37,052 nucleotides of DNA from an uncultured Hellea sp. (GCA_905477785.1 CAJQGR010000091.1:1-37052); one strand, 5' to 3'. Shown: positions 1 to 8,065, counted from the stretch's first letter. Numbers and translations are program-made. Notes: generated by a model not told the origin, from the sequence alone.

Positions 1-71
1 CTCACCAAAAGCTGACGTTCAGGTAAATTTTGTATAATTTTTTCTCGCCATATTTTTAATATATTATTCAT
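1..71 (-). CDS. Probable M23-family peptidase, N-terminal fragment (cut by window edge)
   Basis: An open frame starts with ATG at 71 on the minus strand and runs off the left edge after 23 codons. Its start reads MNNILKIWREKII, then a segment LPERQLLV. That second segment resembles the '(F/L)PERQ' stretch found near the N-terminus of alphaproteobacterial M23 peptidases that carry a DUF5930-type N-terminal domain. These are periplasmic zinc endopeptidases or LytM-like factors acting on peptidoglycan. The frame stays open upstream of the ATG to a stop near 130, so a GTG near 110 is an alternative start. The Shine-Dalgarno is weak (GGA close to the ATG). The family call rests on about 10 residues and is tentative; the presence of a coding start is more secure than the name. 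Confidence 0.45.
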   Translation of the reverse strand, partial: MNNILKIWREKIIQNLPERQLLV

Positions 72-226
72 GATTCCATACCAATGATATTTCGGTGTTA
101 ACCACACTAATTGGTTGTAATACAAGTAGTATTTTTATACTTTTGTAACTTCAAGTTTTGAGCAAATAAATTTTGTTCGAAGAATTTCGATACTAATTAT
201 AAAAAGTAATTAAATATATACACTGT

Positions 227-697
227 TTACAAAATGTGTTTTTTTAATTCTTCAAGGACTTTTTTAACGTGATCTTTAACTCTTACTTTTCGCCAAATTT
301 GTAATATTTCGTTTCCAGGGCCAATTAGAATTGTCAACCTTTCAATACCCATATATTTCTTGCCATACATATTCTTTTCAATCCAAGCTCCGTAATTATT
401 TATAACTCTACCGTCTATGTCAGACCCTAAAGACAACTTTAAAGAATTTTTCTCTATAAATTTATCATGTTTTGTTGGTGTGTCTTTAGAGATACCAACA
501 ACACTTGTATTAAGCTTAGTAAACTCTTCTATGTTTTCAGAGAAATCTAACGCCTCCTTTGTACAGCCAGGCGTATTATCTTTTGGGTAAAAATAAAGGA
601 CCAAAAACTGACTTTTATAATCACTGAGAGCTATCTCAGAGTTATTATTGGCAGGTAATATAAAATCAGGTGCTTTTTGTCCAATTTTTAACTCCAT
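227..697 (-). CDS. bcp: Thioredoxin-dependent peroxiredoxin, Bcp/PrxQ type, one-cysteine
   Basis: This 156-residue protein reduces H2O2 and organic hydroperoxides in the cytoplasm using thiol reductants. It has the AhpC/TSA fold with the peroxidatic motif NTPGCT (Cys near residue 45) and a typical Bcp length. The resolving cysteine that E. coli Bcp carries five residues later is replaced by leucine (CTKEAL), and there is no other cysteine in the protein. By sequence it is therefore a one-Cys Bcp that would need an external thiol. I chose the ATG at 697 because AAGGA lies about eight bases upstream and MELKIGQKAPDF is the usual Bcp start; an ATG at 730 would add 11 unlikely residues. It is divergent from the AsmA-like gene and lies upstream of the M23 fragment on the same strand. 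Confidence 0.93.
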   Translation of the reverse strand: MELKIGQKAPDFILPANNNSEIALSDYKSQFLVLYFYPKDNTPGCTKEALDFSENIEEFTKLNTSVVGISKDTPTKHDKFIEKNSLKLSLGSDIDGRVINNYGAWIEKNMYGKKYMGIERLTILIGPGNEILQIWRKVRVKDHVKKVLEELKKHIL

Positions 698-789
698 GGG
701 GCTATCCTTTTCTTGCTTGATGTAGCACATTGCATGCTTATTACGTTATTACATAAACTTGAGTTTTGTTAGATACCTAGAAATAAGAC

Positions 790-3700
790 ATGACAGAAAA
801 CAAAATCATTAACATTGCAAGAAAATATATTGGAATTTCTTATTATAAGTTATTACTTCTGTCTTCTAATAAAAAGAATAAAGAAACTTTAACGAAAACA
901 TTTAATGTCATTGGAGAATTAGTAGCATTAATGTTTGGTATAATCGTCTTATGTTTATTTTTTTTAAGCATTATTTTATCTCGCCAATCATTAGATGTAT
1001 CAATCTTTAAATCAGTTGCTGAGAAAACATTATCAAAAACCTTCAATGGTCGAAATTCTAAAATTGGTAAAATAAGAGTAAAATGGATAGCGCCTACTAA
1101 TAATTTAAGCATAGAAGTGGATGATATATTTGTTGATGATAAAAATGGACAACCGATTGATTCAGTCTCATATTTAAATGTTGATTTTCCACTTGCCTCT
1201 CTAATGAGTGGGTCTTTTATCCCAAAAAAAATTGAAATTAAAGGCGGGTCGGTAACTATCACTAGGTCGGAAAATGGTAATATAGAATTAAGTTTAGGTG
1301 CTTCATTTCCAGCTAAAGAATTTGGTCCTTCTTGGCGAATATATTCCCCTGAGAAAAAAAATAAATCAGAATTCATGAATGTTATTTCTAGTGTTCAAAT
1401 TAATAATGCTGATGTACTTGTTTTGGATAAAAAAGATAAGCTTCAAGCAAGACTCTATGAGTCAAACTTTTATTTTAATTACTCTGAAGATAATGCAGAA
1501 CTGAAGATTTTCAGTAAAATTGAAAATGAAAATACACTTACTCCCTTAGAATTAAATATTCAATTTGTAGAAAACTTTAAAAAATATACTGTCCATGTAA
1601 ATGCATATGATATGAATCCTTCATTTTTTGCACCAAAACTTGGTAAATTTGCATTCTTAAACGGTTTAAACACACCAATTGATTTATTAGTTTCCCTACA
1701 GGTAGACCGGCAATTGGGTCTCGAAAAAGCAGATATAAATATGACTGCAAAACAAGGTAGAGTGGATTTATTTAAAAAAAAATTAAACTTTGATGCTATT
1801 AATTTTAAAGCAAGCCTTGAGGCAGAATCTGAGATAATGAAGGTTTCTGAATTAAGTATTCAGTCTCCTAAAATTAACTTTCGAGGTAATGGAAGCTTTA
1901 GTGAACTTAAGTCACTTACAGATGGTAACTCTAATACAGCACCTTTGTTTAGTTTTGATTTAGAGGATGTGCTGATAGATAAATTTTTTGAGTTTAAGAG
2001 TGCTCTTAAATTAAGTTCGCTATCAATGTCTGGGCGACTGGATTTAAATTCAAGGCACCTTAAGTTAAACAAATTTGATATTAATTTTGGGTCATACAAA
2101 TTGTTAACTGATGGTGAGTTTAAACAAGGTGAAACAGGTGATTGGGAAAATATAAGCTTTCGCGGTAAATCAAAGGGTTCGATGGATATAAAAAATCTTT
2201 TGGACTTGTGGCCACATAATCTTGCTTCCGGAGCTCGTCGTTGGGTGGATAGATCTATGATCAAGGCTGCAATTAAAAATGTTAAATTTTCTTTGAATTT
2301 ACCACAAAATTTTTTTCTTGGCGCTCAATCATTAAATGACGATGACTTTAGTTTAAACTTTGGTGTTACTAATGCTGATATAAGATATATTTCAACTATG
2401 ACACCCTATACAGGTTTATCTGGGGAGGGTCTTATACTGGGTAACAGTGCAAAATTTCAAGCAAAAGGTGGAAAAATCGGCGATATTACTATAAATTCTG
2501 CAAATGCAAATATTACTCAGTTTTTCCCGAAGGGTGCTGATGTAATAATTGATGTTGATGCTGATGGTAAAATTACAGACTTAATTGCTTTAGTAGATGA
2601 GAAGCCATTAAATATTGCAAAGAAGTATAGGGTAAGTCCAAATCAATTTTCTGGTTTAGGAAAAATTAATTTAAAGGTTAAGAGGCCATTACTTGAGAAT
2701 TTTGACCGTTCACGAATTGATTATTCAGTTTTAGGCAAGCTAAATAATGTTTCAGCCCCATTTTCTATTGGTAAGCATAGATTAAAAAATGGTTTTGTTG
2801 ATATTTATATTGATAAAGAAAAAATGAATATTTCAGGCCCAGTTTTTATAGGTCCATGGAAAGCAAATTTAAATTTGAACGAAACCTTCAGGGAAACAAA
2901 GTCTCCTACACGCTATGTTGTTGAAGGAGAAATGAATCGTGACACACTCGATGGCTTTGGTTTGGGTTTTAGAAAAAATATCAAAGGAAAATTATATACA
3001 AAGATTGAAGCTAATGGAAAAGGCTTTAACCTCTCTAATGCTGAGTTAAATGTTGATTTAAAGGATAGTATTATAACTTTGGGGAATAATTGGTCTAAAG
3101 ATAGGGGTAAAAATGCTTCAATTACTGGTAACTTCAAAAGATTAAATAATAATGATTTCATTTTTGAAAATATTTTGATGTCAGCACCTGGGCTTTCTAT
3201 AAAAGGTAGTGTTAAATTGGCAGATGATTTTAGATTAAAAAACTTGAGTTTTGAAAATGCTAAAATTGATGGATTGATTAGTGCTAACTTAAAAGCATCC
3301 CCTAATAGAAATAATGATAGAATTAATATGTTAATTGCTGGTGATTATTTGAATGCATCTACGATAACTACTGGAATTTTCAACAATAATAATAACTTGG
3401 GAGTAGACATACCCATAAATTTAGTGGCAAACTTAAAGTCTATTTCACTCAGTGAAAATTATATTATTAACAATGCAAGCGCGATTTATAATCATAATGG
3501 ATTTGGGGTTACAGATGCTGATTTTTTTGGTGAAACCCAGAAAGGTATTTTTTCTGTATCAATAAATTCAGAAGAAAAAATCAAAGCAAGGCAGATAAAC
3601 TTGAAAGTGCCTGATGCTTCTGAAGCAGCAAGGGCTTTTTTAGGTATTGATAGTATAGATGGCGGTCGCCTGCAAGTTTCTGCCCGCATGCCAATGGTCG

Positions 3701-4233
3701 GAGTGGAAGGGCCTTTGAGAGGGGTATTAGAAATTGAAGATTTTACCTTGGTAAAAGCTCCAATTTTAGCTCAAATATTGTCTGTAGCATCTCTAAAAGG
3801 GATAACTGACACGCTAAGTGGAGATGGATTGAATTTTAATGAATTTTCTATTCCTTTTATTTATAAAGATAGTGAGCTAAATATAAAAGATGCACGTGTT
3901 TCAGGGCCTGCTCTAGGAATGACAGGCACAGGGGAAGTTAACTTTGACACTCAAAAAATTGATATGGATGGGGTGTTAGTACCAGCCTATACTGCTAACT
4001 CTATGTTGGGAGAGATTCCAGTCATTGGTGATATATTTGTTGGTAAAAAAGGCGAAGGTATTTTTGCACTCAGTTATACGGTAAAGGGCGCATTCAGTAA
4101 TAGTCAAATATTAGTTAACCCTTTATCTGCTCTAACTCCAGGATTTTTACGTGGAATTTTTCGTACAAATAGAAATAAGTTAAGTAATAAAAGCTGGTCT
4201 GAAGCTGAAGAGTTAAGTGATAATTTTGAATGA
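790..4233 (+). CDS. AsmA-like / DUF3971 (YhdP-type) inner-membrane envelope protein
   Basis: This 1147-residue protein has a cytoplasmic N-terminus of about 40 residues, one membrane segment at about 44-64, and a very long periplasmic part rich in beta strands. The C-terminal region (about 950-1115) contains the AsmA-family pattern: GGRLQVSARMP, a KGITDTLSGDG stretch, GPALGMTGTGEVNFDTQKI, then ALTPGFLRGIF. Known members (YhdP, TamB, AsmA) are tubular or groove-shaped proteins implicated in phospholipid traffic or outer-membrane homeostasis; a transport role here is inferred from the family. It is encoded alone between divergent bcp and convergent tyrS, whose stop lies one base beyond its own. 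The Shine-Dalgarno before ATG 790 is weak (AATAAG). Family assignment is good; the exact subfamily and cargo are not readable. Confidence 0.85.
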   Translation: MTENKIINIARKYIGISYYKLLLLSSNKKNKETLTKTFNVIGELVALMFGIIVLCLFFLSIILSRQSLDVSIFKSVAEKTLSKTFNGRNSKIGKIRVKWIAPTNNLSIEVDDIFVDDKNGQPIDSVSYLNVDFPLASLMSGSFIPKKIEIKGGSVTITRSENGNIELSLGASFPAKEFGPSWRIYSPEKKNKSEFMNVISSVQINNADVLVLDKKDKLQARLYESNFYFNYSEDNAELKIFSKIENENTLTPLELNIQFVENFKKYTVHVNAYDMNPSFFAPKLGKFAFLNGLNTPIDLLVSLQVDRQLGLEKADINMTAKQGRVDLFKKKLNFDAINFKASLEAESEIMKVSELSIQSPKINFRGNGSFSELKSLTDGNSNTAPLFSFDLEDVLIDKFFEFKSALKLSSLSMSGRLDLNSRHLKLNKFDINFGSYKLLTDGEFKQGETGDWENISFRGKSKGSMDIKNLLDLWPHNLASGARRWVDRSMIKAAIKNVKFSLNLPQNFFLGAQSLNDDDFSLNFGVTNADIRYISTMTPYTGLSGEGLILGNSAKFQAKGGKIGDITINSANANITQFFPKGADVIIDVDADGKITDLIALVDEKPLNIAKKYRVSPNQFSGLGKINLKVKRPLLENFDRSRIDYSVLGKLNNVSAPFSIGKHRLKNGFVDIYIDKEKMNISGPVFIGPWKANLNLNETFRETKSPTRYVVEGEMNRDTLDGFGLGFRKNIKGKLYTKIEANGKGFNLSNAELNVDLKDSIITLGNNWSKDRGKNASITGNFKRLNNNDFIFENILMSAPGLSIKGSVKLADDFRLKNLSFENAKIDGLISANLKASPNRNNDRINMLIAGDYLNASTITTGIFNNNNNLGVDIPINLVANLKSISLSENYIINNASAIYNHNGFGVTDADFFGETQKGIFSVSINSEEKIKARQINLKVPDASEAARAFLGIDSIDGGRLQVSARMPMVGVEGPLRGVLEIEDFTLVKAPILAQILSVASLKGITDTLSGDGLNFNEFSIPFIYKDSELNIKDARVSGPALGMTGTGEVNFDTQKIDMDGVLVPAYTANSMLGEIPVIGDIFVGKKGEGIFALSYTVKGAFSNSQILVNPLSALTPGFLRGIFRTNRNKLSNKSWSEAEELSDNFE

Positions 4234-4234
4234 T

Positions 4235-5503
4235 CTAATTATTCAATTTTAATATAGCATGCTTCTTTTTTCCTATAGAAATTTTAATACACCCATTTTC
4301 TAAATCGTTTTTTGATAGTTTATATTCAAAGTCCTCAACCTTTATATCATTAATCTTCAATGCCCCTGCCTTTATATGCCTTCTGCCCTCTCCATTAGAT
4401 GATGCAAGTCCTGTAAGAACAGAGGCTTGAAGAATTCCTATACCTTCAAACTTATTTCTCTCTATCATAATCGTTGGTAATCCTGTTGAATTTAACCCTT
4501 TTTCGAATGTATCACGAGCGGTTGCTTCTGCTTCTTTCGCGGCTTTAATCCCATGCAGCATCGCTGTGACTTCATTTGCCAACTGAATCTTTGCTTTGTT
4601 TATGTCAGCACCTGTAAGTTTTTCAATATCGTCTATTTGACTCAAAGGTAAATCTGTAAATAGCTTAAAAAACTTTCCAACATCAGCATCATCAGTATTT
4701 CGCCAAAATTGCCAATAATCATATGAACTTTTTGAATAACTCTCTCCTAAAGAAGTATCAGAGTTAAGCCATATGGCCCCATCAGCTGTTTTGCCCATCT
4801 TTCCTCCAGATGCTGTTGTGATTAATGGTGTTGTAAAACCATAACATTGGGCGCCAGACATTCTTCTTGTAAGGTCTATCCCATTTGTTATATTTCCCCA
4901 TTGATCTGAACCACCAAGTTGTAATGTGCAGTTATATCTTTTATTTAGTTCAACAAAATCATAGCTTTGCAGTAGAGGGTAGTTAAACTCTAAAAAGGTC
5001 ATTGGAAGTTCATTTTCTATTCGCCTTTTGACAGTTTCCATTGCAATCATACGATTTATTGTAAATAGTTTTCCTACATCCCTTAAGAAATTAATGTAAC
5101 CAAGCCCACCTAGCCAGTCATTATTGTCAACTATTATAGCGCTATTAGGGCCTTCAAAGCTTAAAAACTTAGAAAAAACTCTTCCAATTCCCTCTTTGTT
5201 CTTTTTTATTAAATCGTCAGTTAATATAGGTCTTGATTTGTCTTTATCCGAGGGATCGCCAATTTTTGTGGTACCCCCACCAAGCAGTATTATGGGACGT
5301 CCTCCTGCTTTTTGTAGTTGGCGTAGCATCATTATTTGAACTAACGAGCCAACATGCAAGCTTGGCGCGGTACAGTCAAACCCAATATACCCTGTTAAAT
5401 TTTCTTTGTATGCTAAACTATCGAGGCCCTTTGGGTCTGTACATTGATATAAAAAACCTCTTTCAGTGAGGTTTTGCATCAATTTTGATTGATATTTATT
5501 CAT
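4235..5503 (-). CDS. tyrS: Tyrosine--tRNA ligase
   Basis: This is the cytoplasmic class I synthetase that charges tRNA-Tyr. At 422 residues it has normal length for the bacterial TyrS form. The HIGH-equivalent is HVGS at 50-53 (APSLHVGSL), the tyrosine-site segment LQLGGSDQWGNI is present, and the KMSKS-equivalent is KMGKT at 235-239. The last ~65 residues form an S4 RNA-binding domain (HIKAGALKINDIKVED). Its stop codon is separated from that of the AsmA-like gene by one base, with no hairpin between them, so the two 3' ends must be antisense to each other unless transcripts stop very early. It is divergent from anmK across 74 bases, an arrangement also common in other alphaproteobacteria. 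Confidence 0.97.
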   Translation of the reverse strand: MNKYQSKLMQNLTERGFLYQCTDPKGLDSLAYKENLTGYIGFDCTAPSLHVGSLVQIMMLRQLQKAGGRPIILLGGGTTKIGDPSDKDKSRPILTDDLIKKNKEGIGRVFSKFLSFEGPNSAIIVDNNDWLGGLGYINFLRDVGKLFTINRMIAMETVKRRIENELPMTFLEFNYPLLQSYDFVELNKRYNCTLQLGGSDQWGNITNGIDLTRRMSGAQCYGFTTPLITTASGGKMGKTADGAIWLNSDTSLGESYSKSSYDYWQFWRNTDDADVGKFFKLFTDLPLSQIDDIEKLTGADINKAKIQLANEVTAMLHGIKAAKEAEATARDTFEKGLNSTGLPTIMIERNKFEGIGILQASVLTGLASSNGEGRRHIKAGALKINDIKVEDFEYKLSKNDLENGCIKISIGKKKHAILKLNN

Positions 5504-5513
5504 GTTTCTGGCC

Positions 5514-5552
5514 TAACTATATCTTTTAGTGTACTAGCAATACTAATTGCTA
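5514..5552. promoter_or_regulatory. Inverted repeat and -10-like box in the tyrS/anmK divergent gap
   Basis: TAGCAAT (5535-5541) and ATTGCTA (5546-5552) form a perfect 7-base inverted repeat separated by ACTA. On the minus strand, TATAGT (5514-5519) is a five-of-six match to a -10 box for tyrS. The repeat would sit at or just upstream of that promoter's -35 region. It could be an operator or a chance palindrome in AT-rich DNA; no known factor is recognised. Confidence 0.3.
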
Positions 5553-5577
5553 AGTTAAAGAGGTAAGTTCAGATCAA

Positions 5578-6696
5578 ATGGATTATGTGTCTTTAGGCTT
5601 GATGAGTGGAACCTCGTTGGATGGCGTAGATGCTGCTTTCTTGCATACGGACGGTGAAAAAATTTATGAATTTGGACCAAGTTTATGTATTCAGTACTCA
5701 TCAGAGGAAAGAGAAGTTTTGGAACAAACTATTCAGTCTGCTTTGCAGTGGAAGTTCATTGGTCCGCGACCTTCTATATTTAAAGATGCAGAAAATGTTA
5801 TTTTAAAAACCCATAAACTTGCTGTTGAACAATTATGTGAAAATAATAAAAGTTGGTCTCGAAGGTTAAACTTTATCGGTTTTCATGGTCAAACAGTCTT
5901 GCATTATCCTCCAAAGGCTGGAACGAGAGGACAAACATTGCAGCTTGGTAATGGCGAGAGTCTGGCGAAAGCACTCAATTGCCCCGTATGGTATGATTTT
6001 AGAAGTAATGATATTATTAATATGGGGCAGGGCGCTCCTTTAGCTCCAATTTATCATAAATCACTTTCAATGTATTCTAAATTGAAACTTCCTACTGTTG
6101 TTTTGAATATAGGGGGAGTCTCTAATATGACTTTGATAGAGAAAAATAATAAAATCATAGCCACTGATACTGGACCAGGAAATGGCCCAATTGATAACTG
6201 GATTTATCAAAACGGTTTGGGGTCTTACGATCCTTATGGTCAATATGCATTAGCGGGTAATGCTGATTATGATTTGGTAGAAAATTGGTTGGAGCATGAT
6301 TTTTTTAAAAGAAAAATACCCCGTTCCGCTGATCGATATGACTTTGACGTATTAAATGATCTAAAAAGTTTTTCCGTTGAAGACGGAGCCGCAACATTAG
6401 TTGCCTTTATTGTAGAGGCTGTGGTAAATGTTACGGAGGGATTTAAAGAAAAACCACTTGAAATGATTGTTTGCGGCGGCGGCAGGCACAATAGATCCAT
6501 AATTTCTTTATTAAACAGAAAGCTGGATATGAGAATTTCCACTACCGAAAAAGTTGGTTGGGTTTCTGATGCGGTAGAGGCTCAAGCTTTCGCTTATTTA
6601 GCTGTAAGATCTCACCTATGTCTACCTATTAGCTTCCCAACTACAACTGGAGTAATGGAGCCCTTAATTGGTGGAAAACTAGCATTACCAAATTAA
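5578..6696 (+). CDS. anmK: Anhydro-N-acetylmuramic acid kinase
   Basis: AnmK phosphorylates and opens 1,6-anhydroMurNAc released from peptidoglycan turnover, giving MurNAc-6-phosphate for cell-wall recycling. The 372-residue length matches the family. The ATP-binding start GLMSGTSLDGVDAA (7-20) is diagnostic, followed by GFHGQTVLHYP, the NIGGVSN segment, DTGPGNGPIDNW (sugar site and catalytic Asp) and ICGGGR-like VCGGGRHN. It is transcribed away from tyrS. The Shine-Dalgarno is not obvious: GAGG lies about 15 bases before the ATG. Other recycling genes (murQ, nagZ, amgK) are not in the window, so the rest of the pathway cannot be judged here. Confidence 0.96.
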   Translation: MDYVSLGLMSGTSLDGVDAAFLHTDGEKIYEFGPSLCIQYSSEEREVLEQTIQSALQWKFIGPRPSIFKDAENVILKTHKLAVEQLCENNKSWSRRLNFIGFHGQTVLHYPPKAGTRGQTLQLGNGESLAKALNCPVWYDFRSNDIINMGQGAPLAPIYHKSLSMYSKLKLPTVVLNIGGVSNMTLIEKNNKIIATDTGPGNGPIDNWIYQNGLGSYDPYGQYALAGNADYDLVENWLEHDFFKRKIPRSADRYDFDVLNDLKSFSVEDGAATLVAFIVEAVVNVTEGFKEKPLEMIVCGGGRHNRSIISLLNRKLDMRISTTEKVGWVSDAVEAQAFAYLAVRSHLCLPISFPTTTGVMEPLIGGKLALPN

Positions 6697-6732
6697 TATT
6701 TTCTACAAAGTAATTAAATATTTTATATTATA

Positions 6733-6748
6733 AATTTACATGTAAATT
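6733..6748. repeat. Perfect 16-base palindrome between convergent genes
   Basis: AATTTACATGTAAATT is its own reverse complement and lies in the 108-base gap between the 3' ends of anmK and the alpha/beta hydrolase. It is AT-rich with no flanking T-run, so it does not look like an intrinsic terminator. It could be a protein-binding site or chance. Confidence 0.4.
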
Positions 6749-6804
6749 ACTTACAGATCGATTAAATATATTATGCTTCAATATGATAACAAATATTTTT
6801 AGGC

Positions 6805-7473
6805 TTATTCAAGTTCACGAGGCGGGCAATATTGTGGATCTAGATTTGCATCCAAATAATCATCAATAACATTCATGGCTATGTCCAGATGATTAGTATA
6901 AAAATGGTCAGCACCTTCAATACAATGCGTGTATATTTTGTGTCCTTTTTGTACGCGGATTTTTTCAACGACATTATCTACTTCGTCGGCTGGTACTATA
7001 GGGTCTTGTGAGCCATAAGTAATTAAACCTGAAGCTGGACAAGGGGCTAAAAATGCAAAATCATATGTATTAGTGGGTAAACTCATGGAGATAAATCCAG
7101 AAACTTCTGGGCGTCTCATTAATAACTGCATTCCGATCCAAGCTCCGAATGAGTAGCCTGAAACCCATGTAAAGGGAGCGTTCTGATTAAAGCTTTGGAT
7201 ATAATCCATTGCGTAAGCAGCATCTTGCAACTCACCCTGTCCATTATCATATTCTCCTACAGATCTTCCTACCCCCCTGAAATTAAATCTTAGCACTGAG
7301 AAGCCACGCGCTTTGTATTGCTCATACATTGCTACAGTAATTCTGTGGTCCATGTGACCTCCAGCTTTGGGGTGTGGTGGTAAAATTAAAGCGCATGGAG
7401 CTTGGGGGTCATCTGAGGGGTGATAACGTCCTTCAAGTCTTCCTTCTGGCCCATTAAAAATAACTTCTGGCAT
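6805..7473 (-). CDS. Alpha/beta hydrolase (COG2945-like)
   Basis: This is a 222-residue cytoplasmic alpha/beta-hydrolase-fold protein with no signal peptide. The nucleophile elbow is GYSFG with Ser108; the likely acid is Asp157 (YGSQDPIVP) and the likely base His190 (GADHFY). The oxyanion region includes LILPPHPKAGGHMD near the N-terminus and FNFRGVGRS before the elbow. The substrate cannot be read; relatives are annotated as esterases, acyl-peptidases or uncharacterised hydrolases. It is divergent from iscR across 160 bases, so its promoter region is shared with the SUF operon, and IscR could influence it. The start ATG at 7473 gives the usual MPEVIFNGPEGRLEGRY opening, preceded by an AAGGAA sequence (minus strand). 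Confidence 0.85.
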   Translation of the reverse strand: MPEVIFNGPEGRLEGRYHPSDDPQAPCALILPPHPKAGGHMDHRITVAMYEQYKARGFSVLRFNFRGVGRSVGEYDNGQGELQDAAYAMDYIQSFNQNAPFTWVSGYSFGAWIGMQLLMRRPEVSGFISMSLPTNTYDFAFLAPCPASGLITYGSQDPIVPADEVDNVVEKIRVQKGHKIYTHCIEGADHFYTNHLDIAMNVIDDYLDANLDPQYCPPRELE

Positions 7474-7519
7474 GGCATTCCTTAATTACGGTTTTGTCGC
7501 AGTCAGTCTTTGCATTCTT

Positions 7520-7544
7520 AAACTTGACTAAACTAGTCGGAATA
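7520..7544 (+). promoter_or_regulatory. Predicted IscR type-1 operator upstream of iscR
   Basis: The core CTTGACTAAACTAGTCGG closely matches the E. coli IscR type-1 consensus, in which GACT and AGTC half-sites are separated by a five-base A/T-rich spacer and flanked by pyrimidines and purines. GACT (7526-7529) and AGTC (7535-7538) are exact, with spacer AAACT. The left outer arm (AAACTT) fits five of six positions; the right outer arm fits poorly beyond GG. It lies about 90 bases upstream of iscR and overlaps the -35 box, the position expected for repression by [2Fe-2S]-IscR. Confidence 0.7.
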
Positions 7545-7552
7545 CTTACATG
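7524..7552 (+). promoter_or_regulatory. Putative sigma-70 promoter of the iscR-suf operon
   Basis: TTGACT (7524-7529) is a five-of-six -35 match. It is followed after 17 bases by TACATG (7547-7552), a weak -10. The predicted transcript would have a leader of about 75 bases before the GTG start of iscR. The -35 box lies inside the predicted IscR operator. The -35 is convincing; the -10 is not. Confidence 0.45.
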
Positions 7553-7633
7553 CCTGACGTAAGACGTTTTATTGGGCCTTTAACAACTCAATTATAAAAA
7601 AGCGAGAAAAACCTTTAAAGAAAGTTATTAAAA

Positions 7634-8065
7634 GTGAAACTAACATCAAAAGGAAGATATGCTGTCATGGCTATAGCTGATATGGCCGCTCAAGGCTCAG
7701 ATGTGCGAATACCTTTGGTAGATATTTCACGACGCCAAGGTATATCATTGAATTACTTAGAACAATTGTTCGCAAAATTGAGGCGTGCTGGACTTGTTGA
7801 AAGTTACAGAGGGGCATCAGGAGGATATGTGTTGGCGCATTCTGCCAAGAATTTAACACTTGATAAAATAATTCATGCAGTTGATGAAAATATTCAGGCT
7901 CATGGTTGTAGCCCAAGCTTAAAAAGGGCTTGTACAGGAAAAGCTGATCTTTGTTTAACTCATAATCTTTGGGGTGCCTTGGAGAATCACATAGAGGAAT
8001 TTTTAATATCCGTTACGGTTCACGATGTGATTTCCGAAAATTTTTATAATAAAAGTATAGGTTAG
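7634..8065 (+). CDS. iscR: Rrf2-family Fe-S cluster regulator IscR
   Basis: This 143-residue cytoplasmic transcription factor has an N-terminal winged helix. It starts MKLTSKGRYAV like E. coli IscR, so the GTG at 7634 is the start. The wing/recognition region includes ISLNYLEQLFAKLRRAGLV and YRGASGGYVL. Cluster ligands are present at Cys92, Cys100, Cys107 and His110, i.e. C-x7-C-x6-C-x2-H, against C-x5-C-x5-C-x2-H in E. coli. It should therefore bind a cluster, though with altered loop lengths. As first gene of the suf operon and downstream of a type-1-like operator, it probably represses the operon when clusters are plentiful. A gap of 112 bases separates it from the desulfurase gene. Confidence 0.93.
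   Translation: MKLTSKGRYAVMAIADMAAQGSDVRIPLVDISRRQGISLNYLEQLFAKLRRAGLVESYRGASGGYVLAHSAKNLTLDKIIHAVDENIQAHGCSPSLKRACTGKADLCLTHNLWGALENHIEEFLISVTVHDVISENFYNKSIG

Noticed and set aside
843-1376. Minus-strand ORF of 177 codons inside the AsmA-like gene
   Set aside because: It lies fully antisense to a well-supported protein and shows no family motif or Shine-Dalgarno; similar antisense ORFs at 1860-2264, 2913-3161 and 28055-28519 were rejected for the same reason.
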